From Flavobacteriales bacterium (GTDB taxonomy: Bacteria; Bacteroidota; Bacteroidia; Flavobacteriales; Schleiferiaceae): DNA of 64,000 nucleotides. Shown piece by piece: positions 52,901 through 61,332 of this stretch; the first letter of the stretch is position 1, and every line of letters starts with the position of its first letter. The notes under the pieces are model-generated. The model saw only the letters and a program-made list of their open reading frames with translations. It had not been told where the DNA came from and searched no databases. The translations under genes were made by a program, and so were the position numbers. The stretch lies in NCBI GenBank assembly GCA_012269745.1, contig JAAXJR010000050.1, forward strand, positions 1 to 64,000, read 5' to 3'.

Positions 52901-53989
52901 AAGGGCGAGCTCAAAGTGCGTTCAGACTTCGATTTGACCAATTCTACTGTGCAATTTGATGGCAACAAACAATGGGCAGCCCTATCGGTGAGCGCCAATA
53001 CAACCACAGTTGCCCATTGTGAATTTATCGGCGGAGCACCCGCACTTTCTGTAGCCTCAAACAGCGCGCTTTCCTTGGAGAACAGCACCTTCAAAAATGC
53101 ACTTCAAGGTCTAAAATGTACAGCTACTCCCACTAGTTTTTATGCCAATAAGTTCTACTCTTGCACTACTGGCGCTGAGCTACATTGCGGTGCTGTGACC
53201 ATCGAACGCAACTTATTTCACGGCTGTAATAATGGCCTCGTATTTTCTGCAACATTAAAGAATGCACCCCTTCAGCTCGTACGCAATGTGTTCAGTTCAA
53301 ATACGACCTATGGCTCAAATATCACAGATGCTAGCGTGCGCATGGAATGCAACGATTGGAGCTATAACGCCATTGGTCACATGCAAACTGGTGGAACGCT
53401 AAGTTTAGGTTCTAATGCCGGGAACATTTTAAATTCGAATACCACAGCCTTAAAATTCCAATCCTTGCAGAGTTTAGCCCTCAATTATGGTCAAAACCAA
53501 TTTCAAAACAATGCCGCTTTAGATATTCAAGGAACCTTCCTCAATAGTGCGACTGTTCCTCACAACGGTACCCATTACTTTATATCTACAGATTACAACA
53601 GCTTTACGAGTTCGTGGTCCACAGATATGGTCTTAGGTCGCAGTAAGGTATACCCAATCAAGAGCCCAAATACCCAGCCTTCTTCGTACGTATGTCCAGC
53701 GAAAGGGCCAGGAAAGGCTCGTGATCAAGGGATGGATAATACAGAACAGATGTCTCTGACCGTTTACCCGAATCCGAGTACTTCTCCTGAGATTCAGGTT
53801 TCTTTTTCGCCTATTCAGCAAGAAGGTACTCTTGAAGTATATGGGGCTAATGGGGCACTCATTGTTTCCTCTCAGCTTTTACCAGGGGCCTACTCAAAAA
53901 CCATCTCGGTTGCTAATACTCCCGGTACCTATGTCGTTAGATTAATATCAGGTGGCAGAATAGAGACCGCGCGTTGGGTGTTGTTGTAG
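49925..53989 (+). CDS. Giant secreted hydrolase / beta-helix protein with T9SS type A sorting domain
   Basis: A 1354-residue protein with a signal peptide ending VVHRAQ. The first 300 residues are unrecognised. An alpha/beta-hydrolase segment follows (about 330-520): PVVLVEGFESS, AGYDIVHVDF, the nucleophile elbow VVGASMGGL with Ser427, and FDTPHDGAFVPLG. From about 810 to 1240 the sequence has short repeating strands (LRIKGTLRIGD, TLNMDSGV, VRNVFSSN types) like a right-handed parallel beta-helix. The last 75 residues are a T9SS type A sorting domain (LTVYPNPST ... GTYVVRLISGG). It is probably a surface lipase/esterase-like or carbohydrate-binding protein; the substrate is unknown. Confidence 0.85.
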   Translation: MIKSTLFRTWLVLMLLPVVHRAQVVDSSQYMYAALPDALFPSGFLHDQSFLRDLHEGTDYDLHLFDGSIPGKMNSKRHGELAYNDLYLSQRIKNGRLFGTSPLKLKPWPEFERQSKAQDTLGVDISLYLNWFEVHELDTNALANGWLYYDNDQVTLMPNKLWLDAAQTAQWNTPSPMDSARKAVQEFDVFFGGTNSVAHYISGQSVTLTFSLMDYLVQSNRTLPTDFYLDLGDGQGFRKVSINQKVQATFSTTSTVSELIHKDLAIRIRYNNKWLETRFQIPLIFNVSVPDLVLHTDSLDSPNCYTKKAPKKDASITVKYANKGLGLQKPVVLVEGFESSLQPYGLISYEGLSSGVILNENDEQVYQQMEKLAWLYDSLHGAGYDIVHVDFKESKQSIEDNTVSLIRALHWVNSQGADEPAIVVGASMGGLIARAALLELERYDCCQNISAYGTFDTPHDGAFVPLGIQMGAKRMEELTTILWTWSLVQTWSKALNSPTSRQMLIDHLDPSARSERADLVAFYNGEQPKTVRRFAISNGSDLNVSAPLADGDDIIAQWGSKKKVTYKHRVHTHMDSLQFNKSGGDKRDVIGYGASIEGMNSASNFLYYGHNILSNTLNFRKIKFFSKFNARKTLWVKRLDNWNVIKSADADKAIVHIQQTSNNQLNRIHQAIQGNASKLDKKSFYHDYIEAPGSSTNSAMAFGAMWNSEVLSPSHTFIPAFSALNVGEKYASQSFRGRMDIIPFHSYISPGLVDDAAGANQSHIYTDEDIIQYALHSFAGVHQEIGTNGVLKTDFNIAKQYNTYGTYPSHIEALEVASGVTLTIGNQGFVGNSNVPADGDQNLEVFVGNGCIQGELRIKGTLRIGDIPGHFATLRINKGSTLVLDKNSSLSIGPGSELIIEEGATMIIQPGASIDWNDGAITLEGTLNMDSGVDFLPVGSGTLTFAKDGVISPQSTGTIRVEQSRVNIKNLQYLTVNLAAVEFNECTVVFYDKGELKVRSDFDLTNSTVQFDGNKQWAALSVSANTTTVAHCEFIGGAPALSVASNSALSLENSTFKNALQGLKCTATPTSFYANKFYSCTTGAELHCGAVTIERNLFHGCNNGLVFSATLKNAPLQLVRNVFSSNTTYGSNITDASVRMECNDWSYNAIGHMQTGGTLSLGSNAGNILNSNTTALKFQSLQSLALNYGQNQFQNNAALDIQGTFLNSATVPHNGTHYFISTDYNSFTSSWSTDMVLGRSKVYPIKSPNTQPSSYVCPAKGPGKARDQGMDNTEQMSLTVYPNPSTSPEIQVSFSPIQQEGTLEVYGANGALIVSSQLLPGAYSKTISVANTPGTYVVRLISGGRIETARWVLL

Positions 53990-54026
53990 CCAAAAGTTAT
54001 GACCGCGCGATTTTTTTCGCCCATAG

Positions 54027-54058
54027 CCCCCACGCGCCCTGCGGGCGCGTGGGGGTTT
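54027..54058 (+). terminator. GC-rich hairpin, probable terminator
   Basis: A 13-bp perfect stem (CCCCCACGCGCCC with GGGCGCGTGGGGG) has a TGC loop. Only three T follow, so termination may be incomplete and the downstream Wbp genes could receive readthrough. Confidence 0.65.
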
Positions 54059-54088
54059 AACCCAAAATCTGTACTTTGCGCCTAGCAA

Positions 54089-55210
54089 ATGAGCCATAAT
54101 AAAACCATACCCATGATTGACCTGCCAAGGGTCCATGCAGCCTACCAGAGTGAGCTCGACGAGGCTATACATGCTGTAGTTAAGAGTGGTTCATACATCG
54201 GTGGACCCGCTGTTGCAAAATTTCAGGAACGACTCACTAACTTCATGAAAACCCCGACTTTCGGTGTAGGGAATGGTACTGATGCGCTTCAGATTGCCCT
54301 AATGGCGCTAGGCATAGGTCCAGGTGATGAAGTCATCGTTCCGGCTTTCACCTATGCAGCGAGTGCAGAAGTCATCGCTCTTTTAGGAGCAACAGCTGTA
54401 TGGTGTGATGTTGATCCCCAAACCTTCAATATCGATCCAGAAAGTGTGAAATTGGCACTATCTGCAAAAACGAAAGCAGTGATAGCGGTGCACCTTTACG
54501 GTCAATTAGCTGATCTAGAAGCATTAGAAAATATCATTGGATCCGTTCCCATTGTAGAGGATACTGCTCAGGCCTTCGGCGCAAGGTTTACTTCAGGCAA
54601 GCACAAAGGAAAATTCGCAGGCACTGTGGGTGCATTCGGAACCCTCAGCTTTTTCCCAACCAAACCCCTTGGTGCAATGGGCGACGGTGGTGCGATTATA
54701 GCCAACGATAAATTGCTATTTGACCATGCGTTAAGCATTGCTAGGCACGGTCAAAGTAAAAAGTACGTCCACGACATTATTGGTGTAAACTCGAGATTGG
54801 ATCCCATCCAAGCGGCTGTACTAAATGTAAAGCTTAACCATTTTGATGAAAGCTTAAAGCGGAAGCAAGAAATTGCGGCACTTTATCAAGATGAGCTTGC
54901 GAGCCTTGAACGAATCGAGCTTCCAAAAAGGGTAGGATACTCTTCTCACGTTTGGCACCAGTTTACTTTAAAAGTAATTGATGGTAATCGAGACGATTTA
55001 CAATCTTCATTGAATCAAGCGGGTATATCTAGCATGATTTACTACCCTATATCGTTAGCGGATCAAAACGCATACAAAAACATGGTTCATAGGATGCCGA
55101 TTGAAACATCTAGGTTGCTCTGTAAACAGGTTTTAAGTTTACCTATAGACCCTTCCATGAGTGATGAGGATGTTCTTTACATCTGCCAAGTGATAAAACA
55201 GTACTTTTAA
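54089..55210 (+). CDS. wbpE: WbpE/PorR-type sugar aminotransferase (DegT/DnrJ/EryC1 family)
   Basis: A 373-residue PLP-dependent aminotransferase starting [15 protein letters not shown] after a short leader, with [29 protein letters not shown], the PLP-phosphate region, [10 protein letters not shown] and the Schiff-base lysine K192 in [14 protein letters not shown]. WbpE adds an amino group at C3 of UDP-3-keto-GlcNAcA made by WbpB. The adjacent acetyltransferase and epimerase complete the Wbp series. PorR of Porphyromonas is a homologue needed for A-LPS and T9SS anchoring. Related enzymes aminate other keto-sugars, so the assignment rests on the cluster. Confidence 0.85.
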   Translation: MSHNKTIPMIDLPRVHAAYQSELDEAIHAVVKSGSYIGGPAVAKFQERLTNFMKTPTFGVGNGTDALQIALMALGIGPGDEVIVPAFTYAASAEVIALLGATAVWCDVDPQTFNIDPESVKLALSAKTKAVIAVHLYGQLADLEALENIIGSVPIVEDTAQAFGARFTSGKHKGKFAGTVGAFGTLSFFPTKPLGAMGDGGAIIANDKLLFDHALSIARHGQSKKYVHDIIGVNSRLDPIQAAVLNVKLNHFDESLKRKQEIAALYQDELASLERIELPKRVGYSSHVWHQFTLKVIDGNRDDLQSSLNQAGISSMIYYPISLADQNAYKNMVHRMPIETSRLLCKQVLSLPIDPSMSDEDVLYICQVIKQYF

Positions 55211-55214
55211 TTCT

Positions 55215-55781
55215 ATGAGTTATTTCAAACACGAATCGGCTGTCATAGACGACGGTGCGTTCATAGGAGAGGGCACGAAAGTCTGGCATTTTTCGCACAT
55301 AATGTCCACAGCGAGCATCGGTGAAAACTGCATTTTAGGTCAAAACGTGTTCATCGGTGCCGATGTAGAAGTAGGAAATGGGGTTAAGATTCAGAACAAT
55401 GTAAGCGTTTATAGTGGTGTAATCATTGCGGACGACGCGTTCCTAGGACCATCTGTAGTTTTTACAAATGTCGATGCTCCACGAAGCTTTTTCGAGCAAA
55501 AGAACTACGCTAATACACACATAGGAAAAGGAGCGACCTTAGGGGCGAATTCGACTATTGTTTGTGGCAATGACATAGGCGAATATGCCTTTGTTGGAGC
55601 GGGGGCTGTGGTCACTAAACCAGTGCCGGCGTTTGCCAAATGCTACGGCGTTCCCGCCGAGCAAAAGGGCTGGATCAGTCGTCATGGCCTAGATTTAGAT
55701 TTCTCTAATTCCAATATCGCCAATTGTCCAAAAACAGGTGAGCAGTACATGTTGGAAAACGGAAGAGTACGTCCTTTATGA
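55215..55781 (+). CDS. wbpD: WbpD-type UDP-amino-sugar N-acetyltransferase (left-handed beta-helix)
   Basis: A 188-residue hexapeptide-repeat acyltransferase. Regular I-G-E-N-C / V-G-N-G-V repeats build a left-handed beta-helix from about 10 to 140 ([53 protein letters not shown]). The C-terminal tail ends in KGWISRHG and CPKTGEQY, typical of WbpD/WlbB. It acetylates the C3 amino group installed by WbpE. It lies 4 bases after wbpE and overlaps the epimerase gene by 4 nt. Confidence 0.88.
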   Translation: MSYFKHESAVIDDGAFIGEGTKVWHFSHIMSTASIGENCILGQNVFIGADVEVGNGVKIQNNVSVYSGVIIADDAFLGPSVVFTNVDAPRSFFEQKNYANTHIGKGATLGANSTIVCGNDIGEYAFVGAGAVVTKPVPAFAKCYGVPAEQKGWISRHGLDLDFSNSNIANCPKTGEQYMLENGRVRPL

Positions 55782-56851
55782 AAGTAGTAACGGTCATTGG
55801 TGCGCGTCCCCAATTCATTAAAAGTGCTCCTGTAAGTAAAGCATTCCTAGACTCAGGTATTCAGGAGATTACCGTGCACACTGGTCAGCACTATGACGAC
55901 AATATGAGTGCTGTTTTTTTCGAGGAAATGGGCTTGCCTAAACCTTCATATCGGCTGACGAGTGGAGGTCTTTCTAGAGCTGAGATGATTGAAAAAATTC
56001 AATCAGAATTGGTGCCCATTCTTCAGAAAGAAGCTCCAGATTATGTCCTGGTGTACGGCGATACGAATTCAACTTTAGCTGGAGCAAGAGCAGCTAAATC
56101 CTTGGATATGTCACTGGTTCATGTCGAAGCTGGATTGCGATCTTTCAATCTAGAGATGCCGGAGGAACACAATAGAATAGAAACAGATCAGCTTTCAGAT
56201 ATTCTCTTTACCCCTACAGAGGAAGCTGTGCGCAACCTTCAAAAAGAAGGTTTCGATACAAAAAACTATCAGATACATACCATCGGAGACGTAATGTACG
56301 ACGCACTCCTGACCTTTCAGGCGCGTGCACTGTGGCATGAATCCTTGGGGCGAGAGTCATTTTTCGATAGAGACTTTGGTTTAGCTACCGTACACAGGTT
56401 CGAGAACGTAAGCGATCCTAACAAGCTAAGAGTGTTGGTGGAAGAATTGAATGCTATCCATGAGAACGAAATCCCTCTTTGGATGCCCTTACATCCGTCA
56501 ACTGCCAAAAGGCTCAAGGAATTCAAGATTGATTTGAATATCCATCTTGGACCACCTGTAGGTTATTTGCAGATGTTGTGGTTGTTGCAAAAGTGTAAGA
56601 TAGTCTTGACGGACAGTGGTGGGCTTCAAAAGGAGGCCTATTTCAGTAAAAAGTCTTGTGTTACACTAAGGGATCAAACGGAATGGGTAGAGTTGGTTGA
56701 TAGAGGCGTGAATAAGCTTCATCATATTGGTCGCTCGAATCTCGTTCACTTAATACAGGAGCTACTGAATGCTACACATGATTTTAGCTGGAAAGGTTAT
56801 GGTGAAGGCAATGCGGCAGAAAAAATTTCAGCAACGCTGCTGGGTCGTTGA
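55778..56851 (+). CDS. wbpI: UDP-N-acetylglucosamine 2-epimerase family (WbpI/WecB-like)
   Basis: A 357-residue GT-B-fold epimerase: [79 protein letters not shown], and [12 protein letters not shown]. Next to WbpE and WbpD homologues the likely reaction is C2 epimerisation of UDP-2,3-diacetamido-glucuronate to the manno form, as WbpI does; a plain WecB activity on UDP-GlcNAc is the alternative. The start shares ATGA with wbpD. The stop codon directly abuts the stop of the convergent esterase. Confidence 0.88.
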   Translation: MKVVTVIGARPQFIKSAPVSKAFLDSGIQEITVHTGQHYDDNMSAVFFEEMGLPKPSYRLTSGGLSRAEMIEKIQSELVPILQKEAPDYVLVYGDTNSTLAGARAAKSLDMSLVHVEAGLRSFNLEMPEEHNRIETDQLSDILFTPTEEAVRNLQKEGFDTKNYQIHTIGDVMYDALLTFQARALWHESLGRESFFDRDFGLATVHRFENVSDPNKLRVLVEELNAIHENEIPLWMPLHPSTAKRLKEFKIDLNIHLGPPVGYLQMLWLLQKCKIVLTDSGGLQKEAYFSKKSCVTLRDQTEWVELVDRGVNKLHHIGRSNLVHLIQELLNATHDFSWKGYGEGNAAEKISATLLGR

Positions 56852-57451
56852 TTAGAACTGCTCCAAAAACTGCTGAACATCACTGATACACTCCGCATTC
56901 AGATTATGAGCCATTGGGTAAGACTTAAAAGAGAATAAATCACTTTGTAGTAAATCGGCTCCCGATTTCGCCCAATCGAACGGGATAACATGATCCATGG
57001 TCCCGTGAGTTTGAAGAACTGGCACATCTACTTTCCAATGGTCATTGCGCCATTCAGGCAGCATATACCCACTCATAAGTACGTATCCCGTAGCGTTGAA
57101 CCCACTTCTTAGAATGGCCATGCTCAAAATGGCACCTTGTGAAAATCCTCCACAGATAATCGGTCCAACAAGCTCATGCTCTTGCGTCCAATTAATAATA
57201 CTCTCAACAACTAGATCTGCAACCGAAGTCACTTCAACATCATCTATGATTTTGTTTCCATTGTCCCAATTGATATCGTACCATGCGAAACCACCCATTC
57301 CTATATCTTTTGGTGCCTGAAAGCACACTAGATTCATAGGAGGTAGGTACGGTTTTAGACCAAAAAGGTCTTGCATGTTGGATCCGTAACCGTGCAGCAA
57401 TACAAGCGTAGGCGCTTCCTTGCTTTCAATGTGTTGAAGGTGTTGTAGCAT
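56852..57451 (-). CDS. Alpha/beta hydrolase, carboxylesterase/phospholipase type
   Basis: A protein of about 199 residues of the Abhydrolase_2 (YpfH-like) family: oxyanion strand LVLLHGYGSN, nucleophile GGFSQGA, acid in GTMDHVIP and catalytic His in YPMAHNL, so the Ser-Asp-His triad is complete. Substrates of this family are short-chain esters or lysophospholipids. A frame opens 18 bases upstream, but ATG 57451 starts on the last base of the DUF2452 stop and is preferred. It is last in the SRPBCC-DUF429-DUF2452-esterase operon. Confidence 0.88.
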   Translation of the reverse strand: MLQHLQHIESKEAPTLVLLHGYGSNMQDLFGLKPYLPPMNLVCFQAPKDIGMGGFAWYDINWDNGNKIIDDVEVTSVADLVVESIINWTQEHELVGPIICGGFSQGAILSMAILRSGFNATGYVLMSGYMLPEWRNDHWKVDVPVLQTHGTMDHVIPFDWAKSGADLLQSDLFSFKSYPMAHNLNAECISDVQQFLEQF

Positions 57452-57882
57452 TATTCGACGATGTCCCAAGTATGGTCCGCCAAAAGTAGCACTTTGTGCA
57501 TGAATTCAAACGGGCACTTTCGCCATTCAGTAGGTCCTATCATACTTAATACTGTTGAACCGTTTTCTCTACGGTATAGGAAATATGTATGATTAATTTC
57601 AGGTTTAAAGCCCATTTCAGCGCTGTAGATATGCGCACTCAATTCTTTACGCTCTTGAATCTTTCTAGCTTGTGCCGCCAACAATTCGATCTGTTCCTTT
57701 ATCTGATCCAATTGCATATCGGTCTGCATCTCCATGGCATTGACATCCAGAGATTTATTCTTTAGGACATCCACAGCTTTAAATGCTGGTGCGCTCACAG
57801 AAGACCCATAAGGAAGCAAATTTGCATCCTCAGCAATTTTATCAGGATCAATAGGGTTGAAAGTGCGCTTATCTTCTGCCAT
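57451..57882 (-). CDS. DUF2452 protein
   Basis: A 143-residue protein matching DUF2452: FNPIDPDKIAEDANLLPYG near the N terminus, a heptad-like helix DMQLDQIKEQIELLAAQARKIQ, AEMGFKPEINHTYFLYRRENG, and LSMIGPTEWRKCPFEF. No activity is known for the family. It sits 3 bases after the DUF429 gene and overlaps the esterase start by one base. Confidence 0.9.
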   Translation of the reverse strand: MAEDKRTFNPIDPDKIAEDANLLPYGSSVSAPAFKAVDVLKNKSLDVNAMEMQTDMQLDQIKEQIELLAAQARKIQERKELSAHIYSAEMGFKPEINHTYFLYRRENGSTVLSMIGPTEWRKCPFEFMHKVLLLADHTWDIVE

Positions 57883-57885
57883 GGG

Positions 57886-58479
57886 TCAAAAATAAATTAA
57901 TCCTTCTTCTTCATTGCCGCAACTAGAAGCTGTTTTTAAGCTGTATTTCTCGGCCGTGTATAGCGCAAGTAATGCATCAAATTGATGCCAATTTGAAATA
58001 TTGAGATGGTCGACCATCCAATGTACGCGCTCAAACAAGATGGCTAGAGAATTTTGTAGATAGGTATTGTCTTTTTTGTAGCGCTTCATATCTAGATCGA
58101 GAGCTTCTGCCGCAAGTTTAGGGTAGACCTCTATGGTATGTGAAGGCAATTCATTTTGCATCCATGTGCTCAGCTCAATAGCTCGAGCAGTCAATCCTCC
58201 AAGAAACATAGGGCTCATAGCGCGTGCCTCAATATCCGCTAATCGGTAATGAAAATTAGAAAAACCGGCCAAGCCTTTTAAAGCCCCTGGAAGGGAAAGA
58301 GGTGCATCTATTCCTACGAGCAAGGGCTGGTATTTTTGTATCAATCCTTTCAGCCATAGGTCAGCATCATTATTCTTCGCAGATTGATGCATATGAATTT
58401 TATTACCTTCTAAGAAAGCTATGCAAGTGAACCCAGATGTCTTGCTGCCGTAATCAATACCCGCAATCACTTCTCCCAT
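57886..58479 (-). CDS. DUF429 protein (RNase H-like fold)
   Basis: A 197-residue protein of the DUF429 family. The N-terminal AGIDYGSKTSG and later VGIDAPLSLP strands carry the acidic residues of an RNase H-like fold, and the closing DALLALYTAEKY helix is typical. It is a predicted nuclease or phosphotransferase with no established role. The gene overlaps the SRPBCC gene by 13 nt at its start. Confidence 0.88.
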   Translation of the reverse strand: MGEVIAGIDYGSKTSGFTCIAFLEGNKIHMHQSAKNNDADLWLKGLIQKYQPLLVGIDAPLSLPGALKGLAGFSNFHYRLADIEARAMSPMFLGGLTARAIELSTWMQNELPSHTIEVYPKLAAEALDLDMKRYKKDNTYLQNSLAILFERVHWMVDHLNISNWHQFDALLALYTAEKYSLKTASSCGNEEEGLIYF

Positions 58480-58928
58480 TTCCCAAAGATTTCTTCAACA
58501 CGTTTGATACGAAACTCAAAGATTTCCTCCAATTTGCCTTTAACAACAAGAGGATGGGCAATCCTGCCTAGGATTCCTAAAGGAATTTTATAGTTCACGC
58601 GGTCGAGCATTTCTACACCACCTTCGATTTCTTTAAAATGGTGTTCGTGATGCCATATTGCATAAGGTCCAACACGTTGTTCGTCAACAAAATAGTAGGG
58701 CTCCTGGACATAGGTGATTTCCGTTGTCCAATTCATCTTGATGCCGAATAAAGGACTCACTTTGTAGTGGATGAACAGACCAGGATACATCTTTTCTGGT
58801 ACGTCACTTAGAGTTTCAAAACCCATTTCACTAGGGGTGATCTTCGAGAGATTCCCAGGGTTCTGAAAGAAGTTCCAGGCTTCTTTTATACTAATTGGAA
58901 TGCGTTGTGTGCGCTCTAGAGTATACAT
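58467..58928 (-). CDS. SRPBCC (START-like) ligand-binding protein
   Basis: A 153-residue helix-grip protein: RIPISIKEAWNFFQNPGNLSKITP, then GLFIHYKVSPLFGIKMNWTTEITYVQEPYYFVDEQRVGPYAIWHHEHHF-type strands and the long C-terminal helix LEEIFEFRIKRVEEIF. Members bind hydrophobic ligands; this subtype is often annotated as cyclase/dehydrase or cell-division inhibitor-like. It heads the four-gene minus-strand operon. The ligand is unknown. Confidence 0.88.
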   Translation of the reverse strand: MYTLERTQRIPISIKEAWNFFQNPGNLSKITPSEMGFETLSDVPEKMYPGLFIHYKVSPLFGIKMNWTTEITYVQEPYYFVDEQRVGPYAIWHHEHHFKEIEGGVEMLDRVNYKIPLGILGRIAHPLVVKGKLEEIFEFRIKRVEEIFGKWEK

Positions 58929-58992
58929 AAAATTGCATTGTGTACACCTAACGCCACATTTAATAAGTAGTTCAGCAGTGAAAGGGAATCTT

Positions 58993-59508
58993 TTAAATTC
59001 TCTTCATTTGTTGCTTTATATATTTAGTTTGCTCTGCAAGCACACCTTTGGTATCCAAACGCTTGACATCTGTAAGCAGAATCTGTGCCTCTTTCTTGCG
59101 GCGTTTTGTTAAGGCTATACCCGCTAGGTTCAATTTCGCCAGGGCCTTGTCTTGATCCATGCGCAAACCTGTGTTCAAAGCTTTTTTCAAGAGTGTTTCT
59201 GCTTTACCTACTTTTCTTTGAGATTCAATCATTCCCATAAGAAGGTAGAAATAAGCAAGCTGCGTCTTAATTAAACTGCTCTCTGGATTTTTAATGCCGC
59301 CCAGCGCTTTCTCAGCTTTATCCAAATCCTGCTTTCTCATGTGGTACAGGGAAAGAAGGATTCTTTCGTTCCTAAAGTAAGTAAACAGCACAATTGCTGC
59401 TGGAAACAACAGCGCAATACCGTTGCCTATTTCTCCATCTACAAAATTGTAAATCGACCATCCAAAGATGATTGCTGAAACTCCAATGCGAATAATTTTA
59501 CTTAACAT
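58993..59508 (-). CDS. Small TPR membrane protein (Bacteroidota-specific)
   Basis: A 171-residue protein with two N-terminal membrane helices (IIRIGVSAIIFGWSIYNFV and IALLFPAAIVLFTYF), followed by TPR-like helical pairs (QDLDKAEKALGGIKNPES, KAETLLKKALNTGLRM, LNLAGIALTKRRKKEA). This architecture is common in Flavobacteriia. The role is unknown, probably a membrane-bound scaffold. It diverges from trmH with 35 bases between starts. Confidence 0.82.
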   Translation of the reverse strand: MLSKIIRIGVSAIIFGWSIYNFVDGEIGNGIALLFPAAIVLFTYFRNERILLSLYHMRKQDLDKAEKALGGIKNPESSLIKTQLAYFYLLMGMIESQRKVGKAETLLKKALNTGLRMDQDKALAKLNLAGIALTKRRKKEAQILLTDVKRLDTKGVLAEQTKYIKQQMKRI

Positions 59509-59543
59509 GTCCTTACTTTTGTCTTGCGCAAAGAAACAAAGAA

Positions 59544-60227
59544 ATGGATAGAGTTAATTGGAAATTAATGACCCTTGAGGAAAAACGAGCATTTTACCAG
59601 AAAATCTCAATGGAACTAAGTGATCACAAGCGTCAGTTATTCGATGAAAAAGTTCAATATCGTACCCGCCATTTTTCGCTTGCGCTTGAAGATATGATGA
59701 AGACTCAAAATGCTTCGGCACTAATGCGTACCGCTGATGCCTTCGGAATCCACAGAGTAGATGTTTACGATAAGAATGAAAGGTTTAACGTGAGCAGTGG
59801 AATTAGTAAGGGTGTTGAAAAATGGCTGGATTCTAAATTTTTCAATACTTACGACGAAGGCGGGGTAGAGGAGTGGGCGGCTCGTTTAAAATCTACTGGT
59901 AGAAAACTCTATGTTACCGCACTTAATAAGGATGCGAAGCCTTTGCACGAAATAGACCCGACCATTCCAGCAACAGTATGCTTTGGCAATGAGCAGGAGG
60001 GGGCTTCAGAGAATCTTATCGCCCTGGCAGACGAGGTGCTTTACATCCCAATGAAGGGCTTTGTAGAAAGTTTCAATGTCAGTGTTAGTTGCGGCATTGT
60101 TTTACACCATTTAACCCATCGAATGGAGCAGTGTGGCGTTCAGCGAGGGTTAGAAGAGGAAGATGCATTGGATACAAAGATTAATTGGGCGCTGAGGACT
60201 ATTCCGAATCCGCAACGTTTTGTTTAG
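59544..60227 (+). CDS. trmH: TrmH-type RNA 2'-O-ribose methyltransferase (SPOUT)
   Basis: A 227-residue SPOUT methyltransferase. SpoU motif 1 is NASALMRTADAFGIHRV with the catalytic Arg, motif 2 is CFGNEQEGASENLIALAD, and motif 3 is IPMKGFVESFNVSVSCGI, which forms the SAM-binding knot. The flanking helices match TrmH, which methylates G18 of tRNAs; a related rRNA specificity is possible. Its last 4 bases are shared with the convergent AlbA_2 gene. Confidence 0.9.
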   Translation: MDRVNWKLMTLEEKRAFYQKISMELSDHKRQLFDEKVQYRTRHFSLALEDMMKTQNASALMRTADAFGIHRVDVYDKNERFNVSSGISKGVEKWLDSKFFNTYDEGGVEEWAARLKSTGRKLYVTALNKDAKPLHEIDPTIPATVCFGNEQEGASENLIALADEVLYIPMKGFVESFNVSVSCGIVLHHLTHRMEQCGVQRGLEEEDALDTKINWALRTIPNPQRFV

Positions 60228-60877
60228 TCAAGGAAGTATTCAAATTGTCCCTTTTCTTGTTGCCAACCTATAACCTCCCAGCGTATCAGTCGAGCAAGTG
60301 TTTCGATAGTACGCCTTCGGTCCATTGCCATAATTTTTGAAGCCTTACTGGTACTTATACTCGAATAAGATTTCAAATAATCAATGAGCTTCCTTTCGCT
60401 ATCACTAAACTCAACAGGTCTTTTACTCTTAACCGATTGCTCTTGCCGCCAAACTTCCATGAGGACCGCATTTGCGGGAAAATTTTCATCTTGATCCCTG
60501 TAGTAGGCAATCATTTTATCGGTTTCCTCAACCTTGTAGGGTTTTTTACGTCCTTCTGGAATATTTATTTCCCAAACTGTCTTTCCGTCCACCTGATGTG
60601 CCAAGACTTCAACATCAATTGTTGGATGTAGAAAAATCTGGGTAGCATTCTCCACCATATAGATGTCGTCTTCATCCTTAACACCTGCAATCAATCCGTT
60701 ATCTCGTACACCAATCAAGAGACGTCCGCCCGTAGTGTTTGAAAATGCGCTGATTGTGCGAGCGATTTTTCGGCTATCGCTAATCTTATACTTGAAGTCT
60801 TGATTTTCGTGCTCGCCTTGACGAATGAGTTCGTTTAGGTTATGCGTTGAATAATTTTTATCAAAGTCTTTATTCAT
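60224..60877 (-). CDS. AlbA_2 (Schlafen-like) domain protein with C-terminal winged helix
   Basis: A 217-residue protein. The N-terminal AlbA_2 domain (about 12-140) shows EHENQDFKYKISDSRKIARTISAFSNTTGG, LLIGVRDNGLIAGVKDE and the WEINIPEGRKKPYKV strand. The C-terminal 60 residues (FSDSERKLIDYLKSY, TSKASKIMAMDRRRTIETLARLIRW) form a winged helix. Such proteins are usually called ATP-binding or RNA-binding regulators, and some belong to defence or stress loci. It diverges from an unknown gene with only 28 bases between start codons. Confidence 0.85.
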   Translation of the reverse strand: MNKDFDKNYSTHNLNELIRQGEHENQDFKYKISDSRKIARTISAFSNTTGGRLLIGVRDNGLIAGVKDEDDIYMVENATQIFLHPTIDVEVLAHQVDGKTVWEINIPEGRKKPYKVEETDKMIAYYRDQDENFPANAVLMEVWRQEQSVKSKRPVEFSDSERKLIDYLKSYSSISTSKASKIMAMDRRRTIETLARLIRWEVIGWQQEKGQFEYFLD

Positions 60878-60905
60878 AAGTTAAAAATCTTCGTATCTTA
60901 AACTC

Positions 60906-61331
60906 ATGGAGCAGGTCATAAACTTTAAAGATCCTAGTTTTTTTGATGAGATCAACTATCTCTTGAAGCATCGTCTACATGCTAAACTTGCTTACGACGG
61001 TGTTTTAGAATTGCTTTTTGACAATCTTAATCTCAATCAAATTCATAACACGGATATAGAGTTATTGTTGAACTTCGGAAAAGATGCCTTTGACGAGAAA
61101 TTGATCGAAATTCATAGCGTCACTTATCTTGTAAAAGTTGGTGAAAAGTCCAAAGCGGTGCTTGAAATGATTGAAAGACTTCGATTTGAACTTCGTCTTT
61201 TAGATAATGATGGTTTCGAAATAGACTACGCGACATTAGCTCTGTTTATTGAGTTTATCGTTCAATCCAATGAAAAACTGAAGGAAATAGAGTTGGTGTA
61301 TCAGGACCAGTTGAAGTACCTGATGAATTGA
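60906..61331 (+). CDS. Uncharacterised acidic helical protein
   Basis: A 141-residue acidic, mostly helical protein with no recognised domain (MEQVINFKDPSFFDEINYLLKHR at the start with repeated EIEL/DIEL helices). There is no signal peptide or membrane segment. It is divergently paired with the AlbA_2 gene and ends one base from the convergent lipoprotein. Functional partnership with the AlbA_2 protein is possible but rests only on position. Confidence 0.7.
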   Translation: MEQVINFKDPSFFDEINYLLKHRLHAKLAYDGVLELLFDNLNLNQIHNTDIELLLNFGKDAFDEKLIEIHSVTYLVKVGEKSKAVLEMIERLRFELRLLDNDGFEIDYATLALFIEFIVQSNEKLKEIELVYQDQLKYLMN

Positions 61332-61332
61332 G

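Noticed and set aside
49772-54058. GC-rich palindromes at 49772-49810 and 54027-54058 considered as a dispersed repeat family
   Set aside because: They differ in sequence and each follows a gene end; terminators explain them.
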